Assembly (NCBI RefSeq): GCF_026745355.1
Contig: NC_079210.1
Location: 22,270,671-22,334,670 of the forward strand
Reading direction: 5' to 3'
Source of the DNA: Beta vulgaris subsp. vulgaris
Taxonomy: Eukaryota > Streptophyta > Magnoliopsida > Caryophyllales > Amaranthaceae
DNA length: 64,000 bases
A model generated the notes under the pieces. That model worked only from the letters and a program-made list of their open reading frames with translations, made no database searches and was not told where the DNA came from. The number at the start of each line of letters is the position of its first letter. Positions within the stretch are counted from its first letter, which is position 1. Positions 38,301-48,149 of the stretch are shown here, piece after piece. Made by a program: the position numbers and the translations under genes.

Positions 38301-41300
38301 GATTAATGACTAACGGCGGTTAACACTGTTAGTCAATAAGGGCATTTGGGTGTATTATCGTAAAATTGAGGGGTACCCTGTTTATTTTCAAAAGTGCGAG
38401 GGTACCTCATGAATAAAATTCGGGGATATTTGGTGAAAAAACCGTTGATTATTCTACATACATTTTCCCATAATTTGAGTTTATGCATATTTATTTTTCT
38501 TTTGCTTGACGAAAATTTTGTGGTTAAGGATCTAGGAAAGGCTTTCTTGAAGTGGAGAATTTGTTTATATCAATACCCACAAAAATTGAAATTTTTCCAA
38601 AAATAATGTGTTCATCCATTAATCTACAATTCCTTGGTTCTTGCTTATTTGATAATTTGCAATTTTGCATATCTTTGTATCTTTGTTCTTGTTCTCAATC
38701 TCGAGCTACCTTCTATTGTCAGCGATTGAGTTGCTGGGGAGATCTTTCCATTGGTCGTCAAATTGTGGAGTGAGTGTGTATGGTAATGGTGGCAAGGTGG
38801 AGACAATGATGTAGTGAGACTTGAATATTTAAGGGGGAGATAGTTAGACGAAGGGTGGTAGGGAAACGATTTACCCCTTATTTCCCCTCTTCTCGCCTCA
38901 TTTGATGTTTTCCTTAAGGAAAGCTCATGATGTAGGAGAATTTAAGAATCTCATCAAGTCGTCATAATTTTACCATCGACTTTACTTGTCATGGGGGGAG
39001 AATGTTAAATCTAATAGTATATATTTTTTTAACGGGTAGCTAGGTATATTTGAAGAGTCTATAGAATGATTTGTTTTATGTAGAATACAAAAGGTTACGA
39101 TTTTGCCACCATTGATCCCTCACAAATCATAAAATTCACCATATACCCCAATCTTTTAGATATTCACCATATTTCCGTGAGTTCTCGAAAATGTTCACTA
39201 AATGACCTTTTTTCTAACAGGTCGTTTGCATTGTTTGCCCTCTTCTCACCTCATTTGAGGTTTTCCTTAAGGAAAGCTCATGATGTAGGAGAATTTAAGA
39301 ATCTCATCAAGCCATTATAATTTTACCATCGACTCTACTTGTCATGGGGGAAAAAGTTAAATCTAGTAGTATATGTTTTTTTAACGGGTAGTTAGGTATA
39401 TTGGAAGAGCCTATAGAATGATTTGTTTTATGTAGAATGTAAAAGGTTACTGTTTTGTCACCATATACCCCTCACAAGTTATAAAATTCACCATATACCC
39501 TTCACAAGCTATAAAATTCATCATATACCCCTCACACATTATAAAATGCACCATATACCCCCAATGTTTTAGATATTCACCATATTCCATGAGTTTTCAA
39601 AAACGTTCATCAAATGACCTTTTTTCTAAGAGATCGTTTGTATTATGTACAACTTTGCCATTATTAACCTAATTAACCCTTCTCTCCACCCTAACCCCCT
39701 AACCTGCTGACCCTAGTTCCCTAATAAACCTTACCCCCTTCCCATCCACGCCACCCCTCCCCCATTCACGTCACCCCTCCCCTATCCACGCCATCCCCCT
39801 CCCCTATCCACTCCATCCCCCTCCCCCCACCATTTCCGTGGCAGCCCCCACCTTCTTCTCGCAGGACCCCTTCCCAGTGGCGGAGCCAGATTTCTCAAAT
39901 TGGGGGGACAAAATACGGATCGGGCATTTGGATCAAAAAATTAGAAAAAAAACAGTTACGAGAACACAGGGTTATATGGTGAAAATCTGAAACATTGGCG
40001 ATATTTGGTGAAATTTTAATTTTTGAGGGGTATATGGTGAAAAAACCAAAGAGGTTACTCTGCCCTGCTAGCCTACTTTTTATCATTCTAAAGCATCTCT
40101 TGAAAATGCAATAGGGGATTTTGGAAATGTATCTCTAGTCTAAGTTGAGGGTATGATTGCTTACATCTGATCTCCTTGACAAGGCATCAGTGAAAATTAT
40201 TTTGGTTTGCTATTCTTATTGTTTCTTGACATTTTTAAGTTGAAAGTTAGTACTCTGGAGCCTAACTAAGGTATCTTTTACTCAGATACTACAAGCACAA
40301 CGATGACTACCTTGAAATGTGTCGATGCTATAAGGCTATCTATGAGATACCATCTGTTAAAGAAGACCCTGGGCAGTGGACACCGGTAAACAATGCCTTA
40401 CAATCAATATGTTGCACTTTCATGCAGATTCAATCTATTTCCTGATATGGTATTTTTTGCAGATTTTGAGGAAAATTTGCTGGTACTTGGCACTTGCCCC
40501 ACATGATCCGATGCAGTCAAGCCTTCTGAACTCTACTTTGGAGGATAAGAACCTTTCCGAGATCCCTAAGTTCAAGTAAATCATTCACTGCAATCAGAAC
40601 TTTTGTCTGCAACTTCTGAATATGCGTAGGTTTTGTTTGTTTGATGGTTTCTTTTTGTTGTGTTGTCATAGATCACTTTTGAAACAGCTGGTGACAATGG
40701 AGGTTATTCTGTGGACAGTTCTTTGGAATGAATTCGAGGGTGAGTTCAATAATGAGAAGAATCTGCTTGGAGGCTCTTTAGGCGAGAAAGCTGCTGAAGA
40801 TCTTAGGCAAAGGGTCATTGAACATGTAAGTTTTTTTTTAATATTGATCCATATTTTCTTCCATAATACCATAATTCTGATTCTTTACTCTCTTGCAGAA
40901 CATACTTGTCATATCAAAATACTACTCGAGGATCACCTTGAAGAGACTTGCAGATCTATTATGCCTTAGTATTCAGGTTTCTGCCTTCTCGAGACAGAAC
41001 ACTTGAACTTTCTCTATTTCTCTATCCAGAAAATATCTGATGCATTTAACAACTTATTGGATGTATATATTAGAATCTTGAAAATTGATATTTTAACCAC
41101 CAAATTTTAGTGAATCTGATGCCAATTATGCTGAGAACGATACAAAGTATCCATGGAACTTACTGTATGTTGTATATAAGGCTGTATGTTGAGAAGAATA
41201 GAAATTGAAAGGAGATGTCAAACCCTTTTTTGTTGACATACTTCCTCCATTCCATAATAAGTGAAACACTTCTCTCTTTAATGTGAGAGCTTTTTTAGAG

Positions 41301-41647
41301 AAGTGTTTCACTTATTATGGAACGGAGGAAGTATTAATTATGTTAAGATCTCTGAATCTTAATTGATTTTTGTATTTCCATCTATCTTTTCCTACACTGG
41401 TCTGACTTCGTACCTGCTGTGGCCACAGGAAGCGGAAAAGCATCTATCTGATATGGTTGTCTCCAAGGCTCTGGTGGCAAAGGTCGACAGGCCAATGGGC
41501 ATCGTTTGTTTTCAGGTAGTAAAGGACAGCAATGAGATTCTCAATTCTTGGTCAATGAACCTTGAGAAACTGCTTGAGCTTGTTGAGAAGAGCTGCCATC
41601 AAATACACAAGGAGACGATGGTTCACAAAGCTGCCCTTAAAGTTTAA
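32324..41647 (+). CDS. RPN5: 26S proteasome non-ATPase regulatory subunit RPN5 (PSMD12)
   Basis: Rpn5 is a PCI-domain subunit of the 19S lid that scaffolds the deubiquitinase Rpn11 in the nucleus and cytoplasm. Eleven exons with GT-AG borders give 441 codons, the usual family length: 32324-32326, 33491-33685, 34604-34711, 34795-34899, 35011-35067, 35216-35409, 40286-40385, 40463-40575, 40672-40825, 40899-40976, 41429-41647. Frames join across every border. Recognisable segments are [86 protein letters not shown] and [20 protein letters not shown]; the C-terminal PCI part ends in [18 protein letters not shown]. Exon 1 would hold only the ATG codon before GTGAGT; exon 2 continues ENQGNLEAQ. No stop or frameshift was found. 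Intron 6 is 4.9 kb; 35410-36763 in it shows no feature I recognise. Introns 1 (1.2 kb) and 2 (0.9 kb) look plain. Confidence 0.95.
36773..38444. mobile_element. Fold-back Mutator-like element in RPN5 intron 6
   Basis: Both arms are mirror images: left CTCGCACTTTTGAAAATA and CAGTTTTACGATAATACA, right GTGTATTATCGTAAAATTGA and TTTTCAAAAGTGCGAG. It is flanked by the 9-bp duplication TTGATTATT (36764-36772, 38445-38453), as in Mutator-like elements. The inner arms contain CTAACCCTA-type and GGGTTAGGG-type stretches that are part of the inverted repeat, not telomere. No transposase. Confidence 0.85.
36851..37929. mobile_element. hAT-type element nested in the intronic fold-back element
   Basis: Ends TAGGGGAGTTCAAG and GTTATGAACACCCTA, with CGGGTACCCG and CGGGTCGGGT-type subterminal motifs. 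The flanks are CAGAGTAC and CAAGGTTC; the opposite arm of the host fold-back element shows that the original site was CAGGGTAC, so both are decayed copies of an 8-bp TSD. The weak open frame at 36978-37238 has no recognisable product. Confidence 0.75.
38889..39648. repeat. Two-copy direct duplication in RPN5 intron 6
   Basis: TCTTCTCGCCTCATTTGATG at 38889 and TCTTCTCACCTCATTTGAGG at 39241 start two copies of a ~350-bp segment that both continue through TTAAGGAAAGCTCATGATGT and TTTAACGGGTAG to CACCATATACCCC. The second copy is longer because the ATAAAATTCACCATATACCCC motif is repeated in it. Confidence 0.85.
39451..40048. mobile_element. Small Mutator-like fold-back element
   Basis: Left arm TGTTTTGTCACCATATACCC, right arm GGGGTATATGGTGAAAAAAC, with likely 9-bp TSD AAAGGTTAC (39442-39450) and AGAGGTTAC on the right. 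It is of the same family as 45463-45765. Inside are CCCCTCCCCTATCCACGCC-type repeats and a stretch around 39875-39910 (GTGGCGGAGCCAG) that resembles the end of another small element. Confidence 0.65.
41241..41331. mobile_element. Stowaway MITE in the last intron of RPN5
   Basis: CTTCCTCCATTCCATAATAA and TTATTATGGAACGGAGGAAG pair almost perfectly over the whole 91 bp, flanked by TA on both sides. It would form a strong hairpin in the RPN5 pre-mRNA. Confidence 0.9.
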
Positions 41648-42260
41648 GAGATCTTTGTATGTTGCTCCGCTAGCCTAACCAAGAGCCTGTCAAGGTGAAT
41701 GGAATGCTGATATTCAAGCCCATGTCATTCTGGCTTTCAGTTGTGAAGAATCGCCTATTTGTGTCTAAAAAGTGTTTTTGCCTTCTCTTAGTAATATAGG
41801 TGTTTTGCATACTTAAAAAGAGTACATGCCTAGCATGGTGTTAGCTCTGGAACTCGAGAATCCTGGTACTGCTAGGTTACTATGTAGCTGGGTTAAATAT
41901 TCTGTGCTCCAACTTATCTGATAAATCATTATCTAGGAACCTTCAGATTAAGGAGAAAAAAATTACATGGAAAGTTGAGCAGGTGACTGTTTGATATTCC
42001 TAATTTTACCTTTTAGTAGTGAAGCTTTTGCTCAACTTTATTTTCATGTCTTAAATTGCATAAATAGTGGTCCATGCTTAATAATTACAATCGTTAACTC
42101 CCGCAAAGTTTGTGATTTTGGCGTGGGGACTGTTTGCAGAGAAGTTTCTGCCAACTAGACTATTCAATTAATATTATCGACATAAAAGGTATCAATTCGG
42201 GATGGTAGTTCAGTTTAAATTTGATCAGTCTGATTCCATATGACCCAAAACTTTTACGAT
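41648..42260. other. RPN5 3' UTR and downstream spacer
   Basis: No gene. The 3' UTR starts after the TAA at 41647; the polyadenylation site is not obvious. The rest is ordinary AT-rich spacer up to the tandem array. Confidence 0.6.
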
Positions 42261-43755
42261 GAGGCTGAGTAAATTTTGACAAATGTGATCCCCATCTGAT
42301 TATGTTTGTATTAGTAAAAGACATGGATAATATAGTAATTTTTTTTTTCAAAAATAATGGTTTCTTTATGATAAATAGTCGAAATTTGACTAAATACGAC
42401 TTGATTTGATTTGATTCGAATAAAAAGATCAAATAAAGGTGGACATGTATGGAGTTTGTAAAATATATCAGAATGTCCCATTGTCATCCCTAGTATCATA
42501 GTCTTCCCCAATTTTCATAAATTATCTAATGAAATGGATAAAAAATTGTGTTTGAAACTATATTTTTTATTTTGATGGATTGTCAAAAACAATTGGCTAA
42601 TAAGTGAGATTATAAACACCCTTTTACGATCTCGTCAGTGGAGGCTGAGTAAATTTTGACAAATGTGATCCCATCTGATTATGTTTGTATTAGTAAAAGA
42701 CATGGATAATATAGTAATTTTTTTTCAAAAATAATGGTTTCTTTATGATAAATAGTCGAAATTTGACTAAATACGACTTGATTTGATTTGATTCGAAAAA
42801 AAAGATCAAATAAAGGTGGACGGGTATGGAGTTTGTAAAATCATATCAGAATGGTCCCATTTCATCCTAGTATCATAGTCTTCCCAATTTTCATAATTAT
42901 CTAATGAAATGGATAAAAATTGTGTTTGAAACTATATTTTTATTTTGATGGATTGTCAAAAACAATTGGCTAATAAGTGAGATTATAAACACCTTTTACG
43001 ATCTCGTCAGTGGGCTGAGTAAATTTTGACAAATGTGATCCCCATCTGATTATGTTTGTATTAGTAAAAGACATGGATAATATAGTAATTTTTTTTTTCA
43101 AAAATAATGGTTTCTTTATGATAAATAGTCGAAATTTGACTAAATACGACTTGATTTGATTTGATTCGAATAAAAAGATCAAATAAAGGTGGACAGGTAT
43201 GGAGTTTGTAAAATCATATCAGAATGGTCCCATTGTCATCCCTAGTATCATAGTCTTCCCAATTTTCATAAATTCTAATGAAATGGATAAAAAATTGTGT
43301 TTGAAACTATATTTTTTATTTTGATGGATTGTCAAAAACAATTGGCTAATAAGTGAGATTATAAACACCCTTTTACGATCTCGTCAGTGGAGGCTGAGTA
43401 AATTTTGACAAATGTGATCCCCATCTGATTATGTTTGTATTAGTAAAAGACATGGATAATATAGTAATTTTTTTTTTCAAAAATAATGGTTTCTTTATGA
43501 TAAATAGTCGAAATTTGACTAAATACGACTTGATTTGATTTGATTCGAATAAAAAGATCAAATAAAGGTGGACATGTATGGAGTTTGTAAAATCATATCA
43601 GAATGGTCCCATTGTCATCCCTAGTATCATAGTCTTCCCCAATTTTCATAAATTATCTAATGAAATGGATAAAAAATTGTGTTTGAAACTATATTTTTTA
43701 TTTTGATGGATTGTCAAAAACAATTGGCTAATAAGTGAGATTATAAACACCCTTT
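42261..43755. repeat. Four-copy tandem array, unit ~375 bp
   Basis: Copies begin at GAGGCTGAGTAAATTTTGAC near 42261, 42641, 43012 and 43390 (spacings about 380, 371 and 378). Each carries AAAAGACATGGATAATATAG, TAAATACGACTTGATTTGAT and GGATTGTCAAAAACAATTGG. Copies differ by small indels in A/T runs only, so the amplification is recent. The short conserved minus-strand frames are repeat artefacts. Confidence 0.95.
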
Positions 43756-43814
43756 CAAAACAAAAGAAAAAAAATCAAAAGTGGGACTCATATGTGAGGT
43801 TTTCGATCTACATC

Positions 43815-43925
43815 CTTATGCAATTAGCCAATTATAAATTGACTTTCAAGGTTCTTGCTAATCGACTCAAATGCTTCTTATCTAAGATTGTTTATGTAAA
43901 CCAAAAATATTAAGATTTTAGAACA
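43815..43925 (+). pseudogene. Short LINE reverse transcriptase fragment
   Basis: The + strand reads KLTFKVLANRLKCFLSKIV then VNQK, which fits the LINE reverse transcriptase motif (K-x-LANRLK ... NQ). It is about 35 codons long and nothing on either side continues it. Confidence 0.55.
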
Positions 43926-44039
43926 AAAGAAATGAAAAACAATCCGATTTGAGCAAACTTGAATGACCACCCACTTTCCACCCTAGACACCACCAACTGA
44001 AGGACTTATATTGTTGCATTCAACAATCAATAAGATACT

Positions 44040-44265
44040 AGACCTTGAGTTGGACGTACTCTTCAAGCTTGTTTTACGTCCCAAATCTTCATGGCAGAAA
44101 CTCCGATGGGCTTTTTGTCAATAATCCAAGTAATTCATGTAATAAATTGGGGATTATAAATAAATACCAAAACACCACTTGCAACCTTGGATTCTAAGAT
44201 GATCCAAATCCAATAATTTGAAAGATCATCTAATTTTAATATCTTGACCCACATGTATCATTTGT
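44040..44265 (-). repeat. 3' LTR piece of an old Ty3/gypsy element
   Basis: Shares TTGGACGTACTCTTCAAGCT, AAACACCACTTGCAACCTT and CATCTAATTTTAATATCTTGA with 61270-61480, in the same order with many differences. With the 61246 copy it brackets an old element into which element 2 was inserted. Exact LTR ends are not clear. Confidence 0.65.
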
Positions 44266-44517
44266 TCTTTTAATGAAAAAAGTTCGACCACAAATTTGGC
44301 CAATTCTCAAAAAGCAGAATAAAAGAATTGAAAACCTCTTTGCATCGTGTTATGGAATTCTAAAAGGAGTTAAAAGGAAATCTCGGAACATTTTCTTGAG
44401 CCTCAACATGACAATTATCAACAAGACTCCCGTCAACCCCAAAAGTGTGAGTTAACCATTCCAGAGGCGTTTCAAAAATAGTCTCAAAATGTTTCACAAA
44501 CACCCTTTTTCTGATTT

Positions 44518-44812
44518 CTAAACAATAAAGTCATTGAGCGAACGATCATCCTCCTTCAAAGAAGGAAGCTCAAAATTTCCCTTGAGTTCCTCCATATGAG
44601 TTATTTCTTGAATTATATTAAGAACGAAATTATCTTCCATAGTATGCTCAACAAAATCATAAATGTCCTCAATTTCTTGAGTGATATTTGTTTGGGGGGA
44701 AACATCGAGAACTAGGTGTTGATAAATTCACACAGGTTCTTTTATCTCATGAAGATTTGCTTTGGATTCTTTAAGCCGATTGAGAATGATGATTATCATA
44801 CTCCACACTAAT

Positions 44813-44846
<34 letters not shown>

Positions 44847-45400
44847 TGAAAGATGGGTTAATCTCAAGAGTTGTTCTTACTTACCCACCCATTTGTCTCT
44901 CATTTTCTTTATAATCTTTCCCACGATTCAATTTTTTCCTTCTCTTTTCTTCCTCTTCGTGATTTATGATTTTCATACCATATGCCAGTATCTCTTGGGT
45001 TTCAAAATTGCATGTTTAAACCTCTCTGTATCATCATACCCCCTATACTCAAAGATGGTTTCAATTGGCTTTACCCAATCAAGAGAACACTCAATATCAA
45101 TGTTGCCATACAACTTTGGTAATTTTATCCCACTATCATAATATCTAGTATGTTTATCCCTGCTGTTATCAAGATTTTCAAGAAGTTTCAGTTTTAAAGC
45201 CACATTCTAGTTGTCTATTCCTTTTCTCCTCATTGTCCACTAATTTTTCCCCCCAAGTTCTCCAACATTCGGTTATGAACTGCAACATCTTAGCAACATC
45301 TCCGTCAGTCATGTTTTCCATTATGTTTGCTAGGCTATTACAAGTACAAAGGTATCTGTCCGAAACTTTAAACATCTGTAATGAAATGAAAAAGGCCTTA
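44518..45400 (-). pseudogene. gag-like region of the old, pol-less Ty3/gypsy element
   Basis: Minus-strand pieces fit plant Ty3/gypsy Gag: VAKMLQFITECWRTWGEKL (about 45290), IKLPKLYGNIDIECSLDWVK and ETIFEYRGYDDTERFKHAIL (44973-45110), then a spacer with a poly-T run (44815-44845), then an acidic tail ITQEIEDIYDFVEHTMEDNF ... KEDDRSLNDFIV ending at a stop near 44518. No protease, reverse transcriptase or integrase is found between this and the 3' LTR piece, so it looks like a non-autonomous element with only gag. Confidence 0.6.
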
Positions 45401-45462
45401 AGGCTCTCAAAGAATTATATATTCAGAAAATTCGGGAAATTTAAAGCAATATAAAAAAAGAA

Positions 45463-45765
45463 TGGTTTTTCCACCAAATATATCTAACAAATCACGAAAT
45501 TCACCATATACCCTCAAATGTTTTAGATATTCACCATATACCCCCAAGGCCTTAACTTTCCGAAAATGTCCACGAAATATCCTTTTTCTAACTAACATTA
45601 ACTTGTTTTTAGCTTTATTCACCATTGTGCCATTATTTACCCCTAATCCTAAAATCTAAACCCTAAATCCTAACCCTAAAACCTTAGGGGTATATGGTGA
45701 ATATCTTAAACATTGAAAGTATATGGTGAATTTCGTGATTTTATACGCATTTGGTGAAAAAGTCG
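45463..45765. mobile_element. Mutator-like MITE with 9-bp TSD
   Basis: Arms TTTTTCCACCAAAT/ATTTGGTGAAAAA and ATTCACCATATACC/GTATATGGTGAATT are inverted; the flanks are AAAAAAGAA on both sides (45454-45462, 45766-45774), though this is low-complexity. Same family as 39451-40048. It sits in the gag/leader region of the old element. Confidence 0.75.
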
Positions 45766-46074
45766 AAAAAAGAAACTCTTTAAAAGCTTTCCGGATGATG
45801 GACAAATCTTCATGTGAAAACCAGTGTGCTGAATTTGCTTCTTTTTGGCGCTGTTGCGAAAATGTGCTCAATTTAGTAGCATAAAAAAATCATAAAGATC
45901 GAAAAAAATTTGTGAGTATTTGTACACAAAAATATCCAGATTAAAAAAAACAACCAATTTGGACTTTTGTAGGATGAGAAATCGTCCTTCAAAGATGACT
46001 AAAATTCTCGACAAACTCCAACGTTCTTCTTTTCACTCCAAAATGCATCTTTTCTTCAAATATCTTCACCAAAA

Positions 46075-46085
46075 CTCTGATACCA
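46075..46085 (-). other. Primer-binding site of the old Ty3/gypsy element
   Basis: CTCTGATACCA on the + strand, i.e. TGGTATCAGAG on the minus strand, complementary to tRNA-Met. It ends just at the insertion point of element 2; in the uninterrupted sequence it is followed by GA and then the LTR start TGATATAATTG found at 61246. Confidence 0.7.
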
Positions 46086-46089
46086 GATG

Positions 46090-47959
46090 TGTAACACCCC
46101 CAAATTTCTCTCTTTTTGAATAATATATTTTGATATAAAACACTTGAGAAACTTGAGAGTATTACCGCCACGTGATAACGTTAAAGGCTAAAACTACTAA
46201 CTACGAATTTCACAATGCAGCAGAATTAATAATAATAACTTCACTTTATTGAATAAATAAAAATTATAGTTTCTACTATAACAAAGGGAATTATAAAAAT
46301 AATAACTACTAAACTAAGCTATGTATTATTCCTCACTAGCTCCCCCATACGAAGTATGCATCAATCAACCTGTAAAATCTGCTCACCAAAAGGATCATCA
46401 GAGGGACAAAGCCATAAAACAAACAAACAAAATGCGTGTCAGTAAAAATACTGAGTCCATGTATATGCGAAAATTTAAAGACTTTACTAAACATTCAAAA
46501 AACTCATATAAACCTTCGTTGGATACTTGAAATAACTTGTATAATATAAAGTATATAACTTTAATAAAATCCTTTTCCTTGCCTAGGTACCTTTCCTAAA
46601 GTGTGCACACCCCCCAAGTTTAGTATTCTTTAATGAGTCTATTACGAGGGGAACTACCTTGTCCACATAACTTATGCAAAAAGTACATGGGTGAAATATA
46701 ATAGCTATCGTTCTTGCTAATAAATAACAAGCCGTGGCCTCTTCATAATTGTGATCATAAAAGATCATATAACTAATATAAATCCTCCAAAAATAATACT
46801 CCTTTAAAAAGAATAATAATTCTTATATAAAACTTTAGCCATATAAAGGCATAAAAAATAGATAACTTGTTCATGAAATAATCTTGGAAAACTTATTGAT
46901 CATACATGAACTAATACTTTTTTTTTTATGATAATATTAATATGAATATTAATGATAATTATGCTAATAATTAGGCAACCTTATAACAAGATAGATAATT
47001 GAGCTTGAAAAACTAATGATACTAACATATTGATACTAACATATTAGTGTAAGCTAATACCCATGACAACAATGACAAAAAAAGAAATTCAATAAGGCTG
47101 CCGCACCAAGTAAAACTAATGATACTAACATATTGATACTAACATGTTAGCGTAGATTAAAACAACTCTTATTCTTAAACATTAACAACTTGCACGTATT
47201 ATTCCAAAATTACATCGTTCATAGTTAAACTTAACTAAAACATAAAACGTGTATTTTAATCCAAATAACCAACTTAGAAATATGATACTACACATGCCAA
47301 ATATATATTAAGAATCTACATATACACACACCTTGAATAATAATAATTACTAGGGAGGAAGAGAAAGGTAGGCAGAGAGAGAGAGTTTAAACTTGAGAAA
47401 AGAGATTAATTTCTCAAATTTGGTGTGAAGAATATGATGGGTAGAGACCCCTATTTATACTAGTTGGCACGTAGAATCGGAATAGGATTAGGAAACTAAA
47501 AGATAGATTTTTGAGAAAAGATAATCAATTTTAGCTAGGATACACTATCTTTTTATGATCATATGGTTAGAATAGAGGAATATTCCACAAAATAAATAGT
47601 CTAGATGCTTAATTAACCAAAAGATAAAATAATAAAAAAAACAAAGTAATCAATTTGGATATAACTCCCTGGCGTGAGTTTACACCTCACGGATTTAAAG
47701 ATAATTTTTTTTTTGTAAATCTTTTGTAAATCCTTTTTGAATTTTATTTTTAAATATTTAAAATTTTATTAACCAATTACTTGGATTAGATTTGTGAACT
47801 TAGGCCCAATATATAATTTGAGTTAGAATCTATTTGAAAACCCATAATTTAATATAAAGGCCTATTTAAAACCTTTATAATTAATAAAAAGCCTTTTAGT
47901 ATATAAAACCTTTTAAAAATTTATAACTAATAACTTACTAAAAAATACGGAGTATTACA
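46090..47959 (-). repeat. 3' LTR of element 2
   Basis: 1870 bp from TGTAACACCCCC to GTATTACA. Very similar to 59338-61242; differences are mostly single bases and short indels, including a shorter GA run near 47375. The polypurine tract AAGGGGGG (minus strand) follows at about 47965-47975. Confidence 0.95.
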
Positions 47960-48149
47960 GACTACCCCCCTTAAAAGAAGTTTCGTCCTCGAAACTTAAA
48001 GCAAGCAATGCAAGAGACAAAGCAAGTCAGACATATATCCACCAACTTCCTATAAAAGTAAGTTGACTCACATAATAATTCGTAAAATAAGTCAAAATTA
48101 GGTAAAAAGTAGGGTTCTAAGTCAAACGCGCAAAATTCTATCGCATTCT

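Noticed and set aside
42160..43561. Three near-identical minus-strand frames starting MIFLFESNQIKSYLVKF.
   Set aside because: They recur because the DNA is a tandem repeat; their ends differ with each unit junction and no start or splice context is conserved.
46075..46085. Primer-binding site next to the left LTR of element 2, suggesting that element 2 runs on the + strand or is part of a tandem.
   Set aside because: Coding is on the minus strand, the proper primer site is at 59323-59334, and both ends share TSD AGATG; the left site belongs to the older element that was the target.
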